From DATLBA01 sp035527275 (GTDB lineage: Bacteria > Planctomycetota > Phycisphaerae > FEN-1346): a stretch of DNA of 58,701 nucleotides. The notes under the pieces were generated by a model, which worked only from the letters and a program-made list of their open reading frames with translations, ran no database searches and was not told the origin of the DNA. The stretch spans positions 1 to 58,701 of the forward strand of contig DATLBA010000074.1 of NCBI GenBank assembly GCA_035527275.1, read 5' to 3'. Below are positions 1-7,915 of this stretch, piece after piece; positions within the stretch are counted from its first letter, which is position 1; each line of letters opens with the position of its first letter. Both the position numbers and the translations under genes were made by a program.

Positions 1-2
1 TC

Positions 3-89
3 ACGGTCGGCGGCCTCCGGCGAAATCCCGCCGGCGAACTCGAACGAACCTACGGCGAAGGCGAAACGCCTTCTCTGTGCCCTACCTGA
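3..89 (+). other. possible 3' end of a truncated upstream gene
   Basis: An open frame runs from the window edge to a TGA at 87-89 and would encode a hydrophilic tail ending ETPSLCPT. It lies just before the polyferredoxin gene on the same strand. I do not recognise the protein, and the other two frames are also open for most of this short stretch, so this is only a candidate end of a gene lying to the left. Confidence 0.25.
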
Positions 90-107
90 ATTAAGTGAAG
101 GCGGGCC

Positions 108-956
108 ATGGCGGCCATGGCCGAACCCAGAATCCGACCCAAACCGTCGCGTTTTGTCCGCGGCCGACTGTGGATCCAGGCGGCGTTTCTCCTCGTCTGG
201 CTCGACCCCCTCGCGCTGCGCCTTCACACTATCTGCGGGTCGGTGTATCACTGCTATGCGTGTCCGCTGGCGCTCTTTGCGTGCCCCGTCGGCGTGCTGG
301 CTAACTTCAGCGCCCTTCACGTTGTCCCGTTCATCGCCGCCGGGACGCTGCTCGTGGTCGGCGGGCTGGTCGGCGGATTCGTCTGCGGATGGGCGTGCCC
401 CTTCGGCTTCCTCCAGGACCTGGTCGCGAAAGTCCCGGTGCCGAAGGTCCGGTTGCCATCGTGGACCGGCTACTTCCGGTATGCCGTCCTCGCGGGCCTC
501 GTGGTGGCCGTTCCTTTCTTCTTCGGCGAAGCGCACCCCCTGTTCATTTGCCGGGTCTGCCCCGCGGGCGCCTTGGAAGGGGCGGTGCCGAACATGGTGC
601 GCGAAGCGGCAGGGGGCGGTTCGGCCGTCAGCATGAGCGCGCTGAAGTGGGCGGTCGTCGTTTTCATCGTCGTCGCGATGTTCGTCAAGTTCCGGCCCTG
701 GTGCTCGCTCTTCTGCCCGCTGGGGGCGATCTTCGGCGTGTTCAACCGCTTCTCGGCGGTGTTCCTCCGCGCGAACCCGAAGAAATGCGTCCAGTGCGGC
801 GCGTGCCGGAAAATGTGCCCTATGAACCTCGCCCCCGAAAAGCAACTCAGCGACCCCCTCTGCATCCGCTGCATGCAGTGCACGCGGTGCGAGGCGATCG
901 AGGTGAAAACGGCCTTCAGCCGGACCGAGCGCGCCGATCCGGCCCCGGCTGACTAG
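108..956 (+). CDS. NapH/MauN-like membrane polyferredoxin
   Basis: This is a membrane-bound Fe-S electron-transfer protein of the NapH/CcoG-like 4Fe-4S family. The 282-residue product has about four hydrophobic segments (near residues 22-38, 70-92, 124-142 and 178-195). It has repeated cysteine-proline motifs: CYACP at 49-53, FACP at 57-60, CGWACPFG at 93-100, CRVCPAG at 149-155 and CSLFCPLG at 199-206. A C-terminal ferredoxin unit carries CVQCGACRKMCP at 227-238, and a second, incomplete cysteine set CIRCMQCTRC follows at 252-261 and lacks the usual CP ending. A GAAGGCGGG stretch precedes the ATG at 108; an in-frame ATG at 117 is the alternative. Its donor and acceptor are not shown by the sequence. 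It sits 81 bp upstream of selA on the same strand, so a link to a selenoenzyme redox chain is possible but is inference. Confidence 0.85.
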   Translation: MAAMAEPRIRPKPSRFVRGRLWIQAAFLLVWLDPLALRLHTICGSVYHCYACPLALFACPVGVLANFSALHVVPFIAAGTLLVVGGLVGGFVCGWACPFGFLQDLVAKVPVPKVRLPSWTGYFRYAVLAGLVVAVPFFFGEAHPLFICRVCPAGALEGAVPNMVREAAGGGSAVSMSALKWAVVVFIVVAMFVKFRPWCSLFCPLGAIFGVFNRFSAVFLRANPKKCVQCGACRKMCPMNLAPEKQLSDPLCIRCMQCTRCEAIEVKTAFSRTERADPAPAD

Positions 957-1037
957 AACCCGGCGCGATTGCAACGCGTTGCCGCGCGCGATGCGCCAGG
1001 CAGGGATGCCGGTGAACCCGGACTTGAGGAGTCGCCC

Positions 1038-2450
1038 ATGACATCGTCGGCCAAACAGGACCTTCTGCGAAAACTGCCCTCGGTGGACAAACTCCTCGCC
1101 TCCGCCGACGTTGCCGACTGGCTCGAGCACCATCCGCGCGCGCTCGTCGTTCAGTGTCTCCGCGACGCGCTGGAGGAATTGCGCGGGCACATCGTCAGCG
1201 ACACCGGCGGCCGGTGCGGCGCCCGGCACGTCACCGGCGAGTTCGTCCTCGCCGAAGCCGCACGCCACCTGGACCGCCGCACCAGACCGCACCTGCGCGG
1301 CGCGATCAACGCCACGGGCATCCTCCTCCACACCGGCCTGGGCCGGAGCGTCTGGCCCGAGAGCGTTGTCGATTCGATGGTCGAGGAACTCAAGGGTTAC
1401 GTTACCCTGGCCGTCGACCGCGAGACCGGAAAGCGGAGCGACCGCGACCGGCGCGTCGAGTACATCCTCGCGGAACTCACGGGCGCCGAGGCCGCCACCG
1501 TCGTCAACAACAACGCCGCCGCCACGATGCTGGTTCTGGCGGCCCTCGCCGCCGGCCGGGAAACGATCGTCTCGCGCGGGCAACTGATTGAGATCGGCGG
1601 CGCGTTCCGCCTGCCCGACGTGATGGCCCAGAGCGGGTCGCGCCTCGTCGAGGTCGGAACCACCAACCGCACGCATCTTGCGGATTACGAGAGCGCGATC
1701 ACCGACGCGACGGCCGTCATCATGCGCGTTCACCCCTCGAACTTCCGCGTCGTCGGGTTCACAAAGGAAGTGCCGCTCGCCGAACTGGTCGAGTTGGCCC
1801 ACGCGCGCGGACTCGTCTTGTTCGACGATCTCGGGGCGGGGGCGATCGTGGACCTCGCGCGGTTCGGCCTGCCGCACGAGCCGACCCTCCAGGAGTCCAT
1901 CGCCGCCGGGGCCGACGTCGTCATCGCGAGCGCCGACAAACTCATCGGCGCGGGTCAGGGCGGCATCATCGTAGGGCGAAGCAGCCTCGTCGAACGCATC
2001 CGCAAGCACCCGCTCGCCCGCGCGTTCCGCGTCGACAAGGCATGCCTTATGGTCCTCGAGCGGACGCTGCATCTTTTCCGCGACCCGGACCGCCTCGCGC
2101 GAGAGCATCCGCTGTACCGTGCGCTGGCGACGTCGACCGAAGCGCTCGAGGGGCGAGCCCGCGAGCTCGCCGCCGCCATCGGCCGGTCCGCCCCTGCCGC
2201 CCGGGCGGAGGTGGTGGAGGGCGTCGGCTACCTGGGGAGCGGGTCGCTGCCGACGGAGCAATTGCCGACGCGCCTCGTCGCCGTCGTGGTCGAGGGGCTC
2301 GGCGCCGAGGAACTCGCGCGCCGCCTGCGGACGGACGAGGCGTGCGTCTTTGCGCGAATCGAGAACGACCGCGTCGTTCTGGACGTGCGGACGATTCGGG
2401 AAAAGGAATTGCCCGCCGTCGCCGACGCCATGGGACGTGTCGCCCAATGA
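1038..2450 (+). CDS. selA: L-seryl-tRNA(Sec) selenium transferase SelA
   Basis: SelA is a PLP enzyme that converts seryl-tRNA(Sec) to selenocysteyl-tRNA(Sec) using selenophosphate. The 470-residue product has the family's usual length. It has the N-terminal segment beginning KQDLLRKLPSVDKLL, the conserved INATGILLHTGLGRS block, the EVGTTNRTHLADY block, and the PLP-lysine region SADKLIGAGQGG with K at about residue 301. The ATG at 1038 was chosen because GAGGAG lies 7 nt upstream; the frame stays open back to a TTG at 969. The stop overlaps the selB start (ATGA), so the two are translationally coupled. Organisms that keep this pair normally also have selD and selC, neither of which I find here. 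Confidence 0.96.
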   Translation: MTSSAKQDLLRKLPSVDKLLASADVADWLEHHPRALVVQCLRDALEELRGHIVSDTGGRCGARHVTGEFVLAEAARHLDRRTRPHLRGAINATGILLHTGLGRSVWPESVVDSMVEELKGYVTLAVDRETGKRSDRDRRVEYILAELTGAEAATVVNNNAAATMLVLAALAAGRETIVSRGQLIEIGGAFRLPDVMAQSGSRLVEVGTTNRTHLADYESAITDATAVIMRVHPSNFRVVGFTKEVPLAELVELAHARGLVLFDDLGAGAIVDLARFGLPHEPTLQESIAAGADVVIASADKLIGAGQGGIIVGRSSLVERIRKHPLARAFRVDKACLMVLERTLHLFRDPDRLAREHPLYRALATSTEALEGRARELAAAIGRSAPAARAEVVEGVGYLGSGSLPTEQLPTRLVAVVVEGLGAEELARRLRTDEACVFARIENDRVVLDVRTIREKELPAVADAMGRVAQ

Positions 2451-4411
2451 CTTCCGCGCGGAAGAATATCCTGCTCGGCACGGCCGGGCATGTGGACCAC
2501 GGCAAGACGGCGCTCGTGAAACTCCTGACGGGTTGCGACACGGATCGCCTCGCCGCCGAGAAAGAGCGCGGGCTGACGATTGAGCTGGGGTTCGCCCCCT
2601 GCCGCATGCGCGACGAGCGGATCGTCGGCATCGTGGACGTGCCCGGCCACGTGGACTTCATCCGCAACATGGTCGCCGGGGCGCACGGCATCGACGTCGT
2701 CATTCTAGTCGTCGCCGCTGACGATGGCATCATGCCCCAGACGCGCGAGCACCTCAACATCCTGACGCTCATGGGCGTCCGGCGCGGCATCGTCGCGCTC
2801 ACGAAGATCGACCTTGTGGACGCCGACCTCAGGCGAATCGTCGAGGAGGACGTCCGCGCATTCGTCGGCGGCACGTTCTTGGAAGGCGCTCCGATTTGCG
2901 GCATCTCGAACGTCACCGGCGAGGGGTTCGAGGGTTTCTTCGCCGCCCTCGACCAGGCGGTCGCTGCGTGCGAGCCGCACCAGAGCACCGGTCTCTTTCG
3001 CCTCTGGATCGAGCGCGCGTTCGCCATCCGCGGCTACGGGACCGTTTTGTCGGGCGTGCCGACGAGTGGCGAGGTGCGTCTGGGCGACCGGCTCGTGATT
3101 TCCCCCGGCGGTCTGACGGGACGCGTCCGACGCCTGGAAGTGTACGGTGAGGAAACCGATGTCGCCCGCGCGGGCGAGTGCGTTGCCGTCAACCTCGCCG
3201 GCGTCGAAACTGAAACCCTCGAAACCGGCATGCTGGCCTGCGCGGGCGACGCCTTCGAGCCCGTCACCGTCGCCGAGGCCGAGTTGTCCGTGTTGCCCCA
3301 CGTCCCCCACACGATGAAGGATTACCTGGAAGTGCATCTGTACATCGGCACCGCCCGCGCGACCGCCCGCGTCGCCATCCTCGACGACAAGGCGGTCCCG
3401 CCGGGCGAGCGGCGAATGGTTCAGTTGCGCCTCGATCGGCCGCTCGCCCTCGCTCCCGGCGACCGCTTCGTCGTCCGGGCCGGCATGGCAGACCTTGCCG
3501 ACGGGCGCGTCACGACCCTCGGTGGCGGACGGATCCTCGGCACGAGCAACCGCCGACTTCGCCGAAACCGCCCCGAGGTGCTTCAGGCCCTCGCCGACCG
3601 GCGCAACGCCCTGGACGACCCCGCCGCGTGGTGCGCCCTTTGCCTGAAGGAATCCGGCGAAGCGATCGACACCGGCGTGCTTGCCCGCCGGGCGCTCGCG
3701 CCCGAGGAACAGGTCCGCCCTCTCGTCGAGCGCCTGTGCGGCGAGGGCACCGTCGTCGCGGTCGGCACGAGGTTCGTTCATCGCGACGTTGTGGATGCCG
3801 CCGCCGACCGACTGCGCGAGGCGCTGGAGGCGTTCCACTTGGCCAATTCGCGCCGGGCGGGCGTCGCCCCGGCGGACCTTCTGAAGGAGGTCGGGCTCTC
3901 GCCGGCTGTCTTCGACCAGGCGCTCGAGCGTTTGGTCGCGGAAAAGGCGGCTGTCCGCTCAGGCGCGGTGATCGCGCTCGTCGGCCGTGGGTCGCGCGTC
4001 TCGGCGGAGGACCAGGCGCTTTCCGACCGCATCAAGGCGCTCCTTCGCGAAGGCGGTCTCGCGCCGGCCGGACCGACCGAGATGGTCGAGGCTTTGCACG
4101 CGCCCGCCGACCGCGTGGCCGCGATGCTTCGCCTGCTGGCCGACGAGGGCCGCGTCATCCAACTCAATGACAAGGTCGTTATGCACCGCGACGCGGTCGA
4201 CGTTGCCCGGCGCGCGGTGCTTGATCTGTTTGCCCGGAAGCCGGGCTTTGAGACGACGGAGTTCCGCGACGCGCTCGGCGTGAGCCGAAAATTTGCCGTT
4301 CCTTTGCTCGACTACTTCGACACGGTCCGCCTGACGGTACGCAGGGGGAGCCGGCGCACGCCGGGAGCCGAGGCTCGCCGCGCGCTCGCGGAAAACCCAA
4401 AGGGCGGTTGA
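2447..4411 (+). CDS. selB: selenocysteine-specific elongation factor SelB
   Basis: SelB is the GTPase that delivers selenocysteyl-tRNA(Sec) to UGA codons marked by a SECIS hairpin. The 654-residue product has the G1 motif GHVDHGKT at 14-21, a G3 motif DVPGH and a G4 motif TKID. EF-Tu-like beta-barrel domains II and III follow, and then a long C-terminal part consistent with the tandem winged helices that bind SECIS. The start is the ATG inside the ATGA overlap with selA, matching the family N-terminus (MTSARKNILLGTAGHVDHGK); the longer open frame from 2042 overlaps selA and is not needed. The C-terminal 20 or so residues are Arg- and Ala-rich and run into a decayed integrase fragment, so the native end may have been altered. 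Confidence 0.95.
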   Translation: MTSARKNILLGTAGHVDHGKTALVKLLTGCDTDRLAAEKERGLTIELGFAPCRMRDERIVGIVDVPGHVDFIRNMVAGAHGIDVVILVVAADDGIMPQTREHLNILTLMGVRRGIVALTKIDLVDADLRRIVEEDVRAFVGGTFLEGAPICGISNVTGEGFEGFFAALDQAVAACEPHQSTGLFRLWIERAFAIRGYGTVLSGVPTSGEVRLGDRLVISPGGLTGRVRRLEVYGEETDVARAGECVAVNLAGVETETLETGMLACAGDAFEPVTVAEAELSVLPHVPHTMKDYLEVHLYIGTARATARVAILDDKAVPPGERRMVQLRLDRPLALAPGDRFVVRAGMADLADGRVTTLGGGRILGTSNRRLRRNRPEVLQALADRRNALDDPAAWCALCLKESGEAIDTGVLARRALAPEEQVRPLVERLCGEGTVVAVGTRFVHRDVVDAAADRLREALEAFHLANSRRAGVAPADLLKEVGLSPAVFDQALERLVAEKAAVRSGAVIALVGRGSRVSAEDQALSDRIKALLREGGLAPAGPTEMVEALHAPADRVAAMLRLLADEGRVIQLNDKVVMHRDAVDVARRAVLDLFARKPGFETTEFRDALGVSRKFAVPLLDYFDTVRLTVRRGSRRTPGAEARRALAENPKGG

Positions 4412-4595
4412 TCGCGCCGAGCAGCGGACCATCCCTCTTGCGGATCAGGCGGTCGCCCTTCTGGCCGAGTGGCAGGCTGGAGCACCGGACAGATGTCCAT
4501 GCGTCTTTATGGAGCACGGCCGGTGGGCGTACTACCGGCGGCAGGTGGAGGCGAAGGCGTGGCGCCCGGGCCAGGACTGTATGTCTTCAGCGTAA
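4392..4595 (+). pseudogene. tyrosine recombinase (integrase) fragment
   Basis: The frame through 4410-4595 encodes an intact-looking piece of a phage-type integrase catalytic domain. It contains QRTIPLADQAVALLAEWQ, then PCVFMEHGRWAYYRRQV, then WRPGQD, and then stops at TAA 4593-4595. The TIPL...ALL...P.VF...WRP.D pattern is the segment between the first catalytic Arg and the HxxR box in planctomycete integrases. The first Arg region, the HxxR box and the Tyr nucleophile are all missing. The fragment lies between selB and tRNA-Ser and faces the 3' end of the tRNA, as expected of an old integration at that tRNA. Degenerate coding-like sequence may continue to about 5115 in other frames. Recognition is from motif memory only. 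Confidence 0.6.
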
Positions 4596-5121
4596 GTGGC
4601 ATAATTAAGCCCTCGGCGCAAGTGAGGGTTTTTCGGTCCGGTCGGCCTCCTCCGGCAGAAGACGCTCGAACATGAGGGCTCGCGGATCCGAAGCGCATAG
4701 GGGCTGCGATGTCCGCCAAGGGGGCACCGTGTCGGAAGCGACAAAAGGACAGTCGCCCGTTTACAAGCGGGAATAAGCGGGGCCGAAACGCCGGAAACGC
4801 CGGAAGCCCAACCGCTGACGACCCGCCGCACCCGAATCCGTCAGACGTGGCGGCGTCGTTGGCGAATTCCTCGGCCCGGCGGCAGCCCTGGCCGCGATGC
4901 CCGACCTGGGCGCACCGCCCGAGGCAGACGCCGCGCGGCGGACGGGAACGGATGACCGCCCGGCGACGTGAAAATCCGCGTGGGGCGCTCAGTGGGGCGC
5001 GGGAGGGCGGACTTCGGACGACGAGCATGGACGGCGGCGGACAGAAGCGGGACGTATCGACAAGTGGCGATGTTGACGAAAAGCACGGAGAAAAGGCCGA
5101 AAATGTCCCTTTTGACGGCTC
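4596..5121. other. gene-free stretch beside tRNA-Ser
   Basis: No convincing gene is visible. Short open frames are biased in composition and overlap the tRNA. An Arg/Gly-rich translated stretch around 4730-4830 could be the degraded C-terminus of the integrase, but it is out of frame with the recognisable fragment. No insertion-sequence ends or attachment-site duplicate of the tRNA 3' end were found here. Confidence 0.4.
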
Positions 5122-5215
5122 TGGCGGAGAGGCCGGGATTCGAACCCGGGGTGGAGGCATTACCCCCCACAACGGTTTAGCAAACCGCCGCTTTCGGCCA
5201 CTCAGCCACCTCTCC
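5122..5215 (-). tRNA. tRNA-Ser (anticodon GCT)
   Basis: This reads on the minus strand as a class II tRNA of 94 nt. The acceptor arms GGAGAGG and CCTCTCC pair, and the discriminator G is followed by an encoded CCA (TGG at 5122-5124). The anticodon loop TTTGCTAAA gives GCT, which reads AGC/AGT serine codons. A long variable arm (TGGGGGGTAATGCCTCCA region) and a T arm with GGTTCGAATCC complete the fold. A matching promoter lies upstream at 5236-5263. Integrase debris lies beside its 3' end. Confidence 0.97.
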
Positions 5216-5235
5216 GCGCCGGTCGCTTCGGTGCC

Positions 5236-5263
5236 ATTGTATCCGGGGCCCTTTCCCTGTCAA
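5236..5263 (-). promoter_or_regulatory. housekeeping promoter of tRNA-Ser
   Basis: On the minus strand there is a perfect -35 TTGACA (5258-5263), a 16-bp spacer and TACAAT (5236-5241) as the -10. The predicted start is around 5229, about 14 bp before the tRNA 5' end, which is typical for a stable-RNA gene. Confidence 0.8.
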
Positions 5264-5290
5264 GCCGAGAGCCCTTTCCTGCGAAACTCA

Positions 5291-5319
5291 TTGACGCGGT
5301 CCGTTCCGCTTGCTACGCT
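5291..5319 (+). promoter_or_regulatory. candidate promoter of the URO-D family gene
   Basis: TTGACG (5291-5296), a 17-bp spacer and TACGCT (5314-5319). The -10 is weak, but position and spacing fit the gene starting at 5358. It is divergent from the tRNA-Ser promoter. Confidence 0.45.
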
Positions 5320-5357
5320 GCCTGCCGGGCTTGGGGAGGCGAAAAAGGGGCACTTTT

Positions 5358-6500
5358 GTGAACGACCGCGAACGATTCCTTGCGACGATGCGCTACGAGC
5401 CCCGCGACCGCTGTCCCGTCTGGGACTTCGGCTTCTGGGACGAACTCCTTAAAGAGTGGCACGGCGAGGGCCTGCCCGACGACGTGACGAACAATGAAGC
5501 GGCGCCACGCTTTTTCGGCATGGACGATTTCGACAGCGGCTGCGGGGTCGCCCTTGACCTGCTTCCGGGGTTCGAGCCCGAGGTTGTCAAGGAAACGGAA
5601 GAGTATCGGTGGTATCGGCGCAGCGACGGGGTCGTCGAACGCTGGCATAAGCACTCCGTGACTATCCCGGAGCCGGTCGAGTTCCTCTTGACCGGGCGCC
5701 GGTCCTGGCCCGAGTACAAGAAGCGTCTCGACCCTGCCGATCCCCGCCGCGTCCCGGACGACTATGCCGAGCGCGTGGCCAAGCACCGCGACGCGGAGCG
5801 GATGTATCCCCTGTGCATCGGGGCGGGGAGCCTGTACGGCGTCCTGCGGGGCTGGATCGGCGTCGAGAACCTAAGCCTCCTGCTCTACGACGACCGGGCG
5901 CTGGTGGAGGAGATGGTCGAGCGCCGGGCCGACTGCATCGTCGAGCCGCTCTCGAAGGCCCTCGCCATCGCCAGGGAGCAGGGCGTCACCTTCGATTACG
6001 CCGCCATGTGGGAGGACATCTGCTTCAACCGGGGCCCCCTGATTTCGCCGAAGATGTTCCGCGAAATCTGCGGGCCGCATTACCGGCGCATCACGGACTT
6101 GTTGCGCTCGTATGGCTGCGAGTTCGTCATGCTCGACTGCGATGGCAGGATTGACGACCTCATCCCTGTCTGGCTCGATAACGGCGTCAACGTCATGTTC
6201 CCCGTCGAGATCGGTGACTGGGCCGATCCGCTCGAATTGCGGCGGCGGTTCGGGAAAGACCTTTTGATGCGCGGCGGGTTCGACAAGAAGATTCTGGCGC
6301 GCGGGCCGCAGGCCATCACCGCCGAGGTCGGGCGCCTCACGCCGCTGGTCGAGGAGGGGGGCTTCATCCCCCACTGCGACCACCGCGTCCCGCTGGGCGT
6401 TCGGCTGGCCGACTACATCCACTACGTCAACGAGGCCAAACGTGTCTGGGGCAAGGGCCTGGAGAACCTGCGGCCGATGAGAGAATTGAAGCCTGCCTGA
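5358..6500 (+). CDS. uroporphyrinogen decarboxylase (URO-D) family protein
   Basis: The 380-residue product belongs to the broad URO-D superfamily, which includes HemE and corrinoid-dependent methyltransferases such as MtaA and CmuA. It begins VNDRERFLATMRYEPRDRCP, a common opening of the non-HemE members. It later has the barrel segment FDYAAMWEDICFNRGPLISPKMFREICGPHYRRI, a typical URO-D family block that in methyltransferase-like members lies near the active site. It lacks the HemE N-terminal PVW(M)RQAGR signature, so haem synthesis is unlikely. The GTG at 5358 is preceded by AGGGG; the frame upstream to 5310 overlaps the promoter. It stands alone and converges on der. The substrate cannot be read from sequence. 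Confidence 0.85.
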   Translation: MNDRERFLATMRYEPRDRCPVWDFGFWDELLKEWHGEGLPDDVTNNEAAPRFFGMDDFDSGCGVALDLLPGFEPEVVKETEEYRWYRRSDGVVERWHKHSVTIPEPVEFLLTGRRSWPEYKKRLDPADPRRVPDDYAERVAKHRDAERMYPLCIGAGSLYGVLRGWIGVENLSLLLYDDRALVEEMVERRADCIVEPLSKALAIAREQGVTFDYAAMWEDICFNRGPLISPKMFREICGPHYRRITDLLRSYGCEFVMLDCDGRIDDLIPVWLDNGVNVMFPVEIGDWADPLELRRRFGKDLLMRGGFDKKILARGPQAITAEVGRLTPLVEEGGFIPHCDHRVPLGVRLADYIHYVNEAKRVWGKGLENLRPMRELKPA

Positions 6501-6512
6501 TCTGTTTCCGCG

Positions 6513-7877
6513 CTACCGGTGGCGTTTTCCTCGGTTGCCCGACCTCCGATTGCCGCGCCGCTCCTCCGCGCCATGGGCCCGGAAAGTAAGCCGGATGGGA
6601 ACCTCGGGGAAGGGGAGTTCCTGCCGCAAACGGTTTTCAATGAACCGGCGATAATCTTCGCGGAACAGGTCCGGATGGTTGACGAAAAGGACGATCATCG
6701 GCGGCCGGACGGCAACCTGTGTCGCAAAGTAGATCTTCGGCGGCGTCTGCCGCGGCGACGGTGGACGCCGCGCGCGAACCGTCTCGCGCAGCACGCGATT
6801 CAACTCGCCCGTCGTCACCCGCGTCGACGCCTGCTTGTACAGGTTCCTCGCCAGGTCAACCGTCGCCTGAACGTTCCGCGCGTCGGTCGCCGTCGTAAAA
6901 GATAACGGTGCCCAGGCCAGCCCCGGAAGCACCTGCGTCAGGTAATCCGCGAATTCGCCGGTCGCCGCTTTTGACTTCGCCAGGTCCCATTTGTTGACGA
7001 CCAGCACGACCGGTTTCATCGCCTTTTCGATGGCCGCGCCGAGCCTTTTGTCCACGCCGCTCACGGGCAGGGTTGCGTCGATGAGGAAGAGGACGACGTC
7101 GGCGCGGCGAATGGCGGCGAGCGCACGCGTCAAACTGTAGAACTCGATGTCGTCGGCCAGGCTCTTGCGCTTGCGGATTCCGGCGGTGTCGATGGCAACG
7201 TAGGTCAGGCCGTCCTTCTCGAAGCGGATGTCCACGGCGTCCCGCGTCGTTCCGGGGATTTCGGACACGATGACGCGCTCCGACCCGGCCAGGACGTTGA
7301 TGAACGTGCTTTTTCCGGCGTTGCGTTTTCCGACGACGGCCAGTTTCATGGCCACTTCGTCCGGCGTTTCGCCCGATTCGGGAGGCAGGAGGCTCAATAT
7401 CGCCGCCAGCAATTCGGGCCGCCCGCGCCCGGTCTTGGCGCTCACGGCCAGGACCGGCTCGAGGCCGAGGGCGTGGAACTCTGCGGCCTCGGTCGCCTGG
7501 CGGGCGTTATCCGCTTTGTTGGCCGCCACCAGCGTCCGCTTCCTCGCGCGCCGCAGCCTTTCGGCCACCTCGCGGTCGAGCGGCGTCAGGCCGTCCCGCA
7601 CGTCCACCACGAACACGATGACGGCTGCCTCGTGAATCGCGTGCTCAATCTGCCGCGCCACGTCTTGGGCGAATTCCTCGGACGTGTGGAATCCCATGCC
7701 GCCGGTGTCCACAAGTTCGAACCAGCGTCCCTTGTGTTCGATGAGGGTCGAGACGCGGTCGCGCGTCACGCCCGCCGTCGGATCGACGATGGCGATCCGC
7801 TGCCGCGCCAGACAATTCAGCAGGCTCGACTTGCCGACGTTCGGCCGCCCAACAATCGCCACGGTTGGCAGGGACAT
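6513..7877 (-). CDS. der: ribosome biogenesis GTPase Der (EngA)
   Basis: Der is the double-GTPase assembly factor of the 50S subunit. The 454-residue product starts MSLPTVAIVGRPNVGKSS (G1 at residues 10-17), with DTGG and NKAD of the first G domain. The second G domain has GKRNAGKST, DTAGI and NKWD, and the C-terminal KH-like domain ends in a basic tail. The start at 7877 gives the standard family N-terminus; a 14-residue upstream extension in frame is unlikely to be translated. It is the last gene of the leftward run tyrS, dehydrogenase, der, with a 38-bp gap to the dehydrogenase. Confidence 0.97.
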   Translation of the reverse strand: MSLPTVAIVGRPNVGKSSLLNCLARQRIAIVDPTAGVTRDRVSTLIEHKGRWFELVDTGGMGFHTSEEFAQDVARQIEHAIHEAAVIVFVVDVRDGLTPLDREVAERLRRARKRTLVAANKADNARQATEAAEFHALGLEPVLAVSAKTGRGRPELLAAILSLLPPESGETPDEVAMKLAVVGKRNAGKSTFINVLAGSERVIVSEIPGTTRDAVDIRFEKDGLTYVAIDTAGIRKRKSLADDIEFYSLTRALAAIRRADVVLFLIDATLPVSGVDKRLGAAIEKAMKPVVLVVNKWDLAKSKAATGEFADYLTQVLPGLAWAPLSFTTATDARNVQATVDLARNLYKQASTRVTTGELNRVLRETVRARRPPSPRQTPPKIYFATQVAVRPPMIVLFVNHPDLFREDYRRFIENRLRQELPFPEVPIRLTFRAHGAEERRGNRRSGNRGKRHR

Positions 7878-7915
7878 GGCTGTTCCACCCGAGCCGCGAC
7901 GGGGCAGCGGCCCGC

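Noticed and set aside
4412..5121. tRNA-Sec (selC) search near selB
   Set aside because: No class II tRNA with a TCA anticodon loop and matching acceptor arms was found here or in the selA leader.
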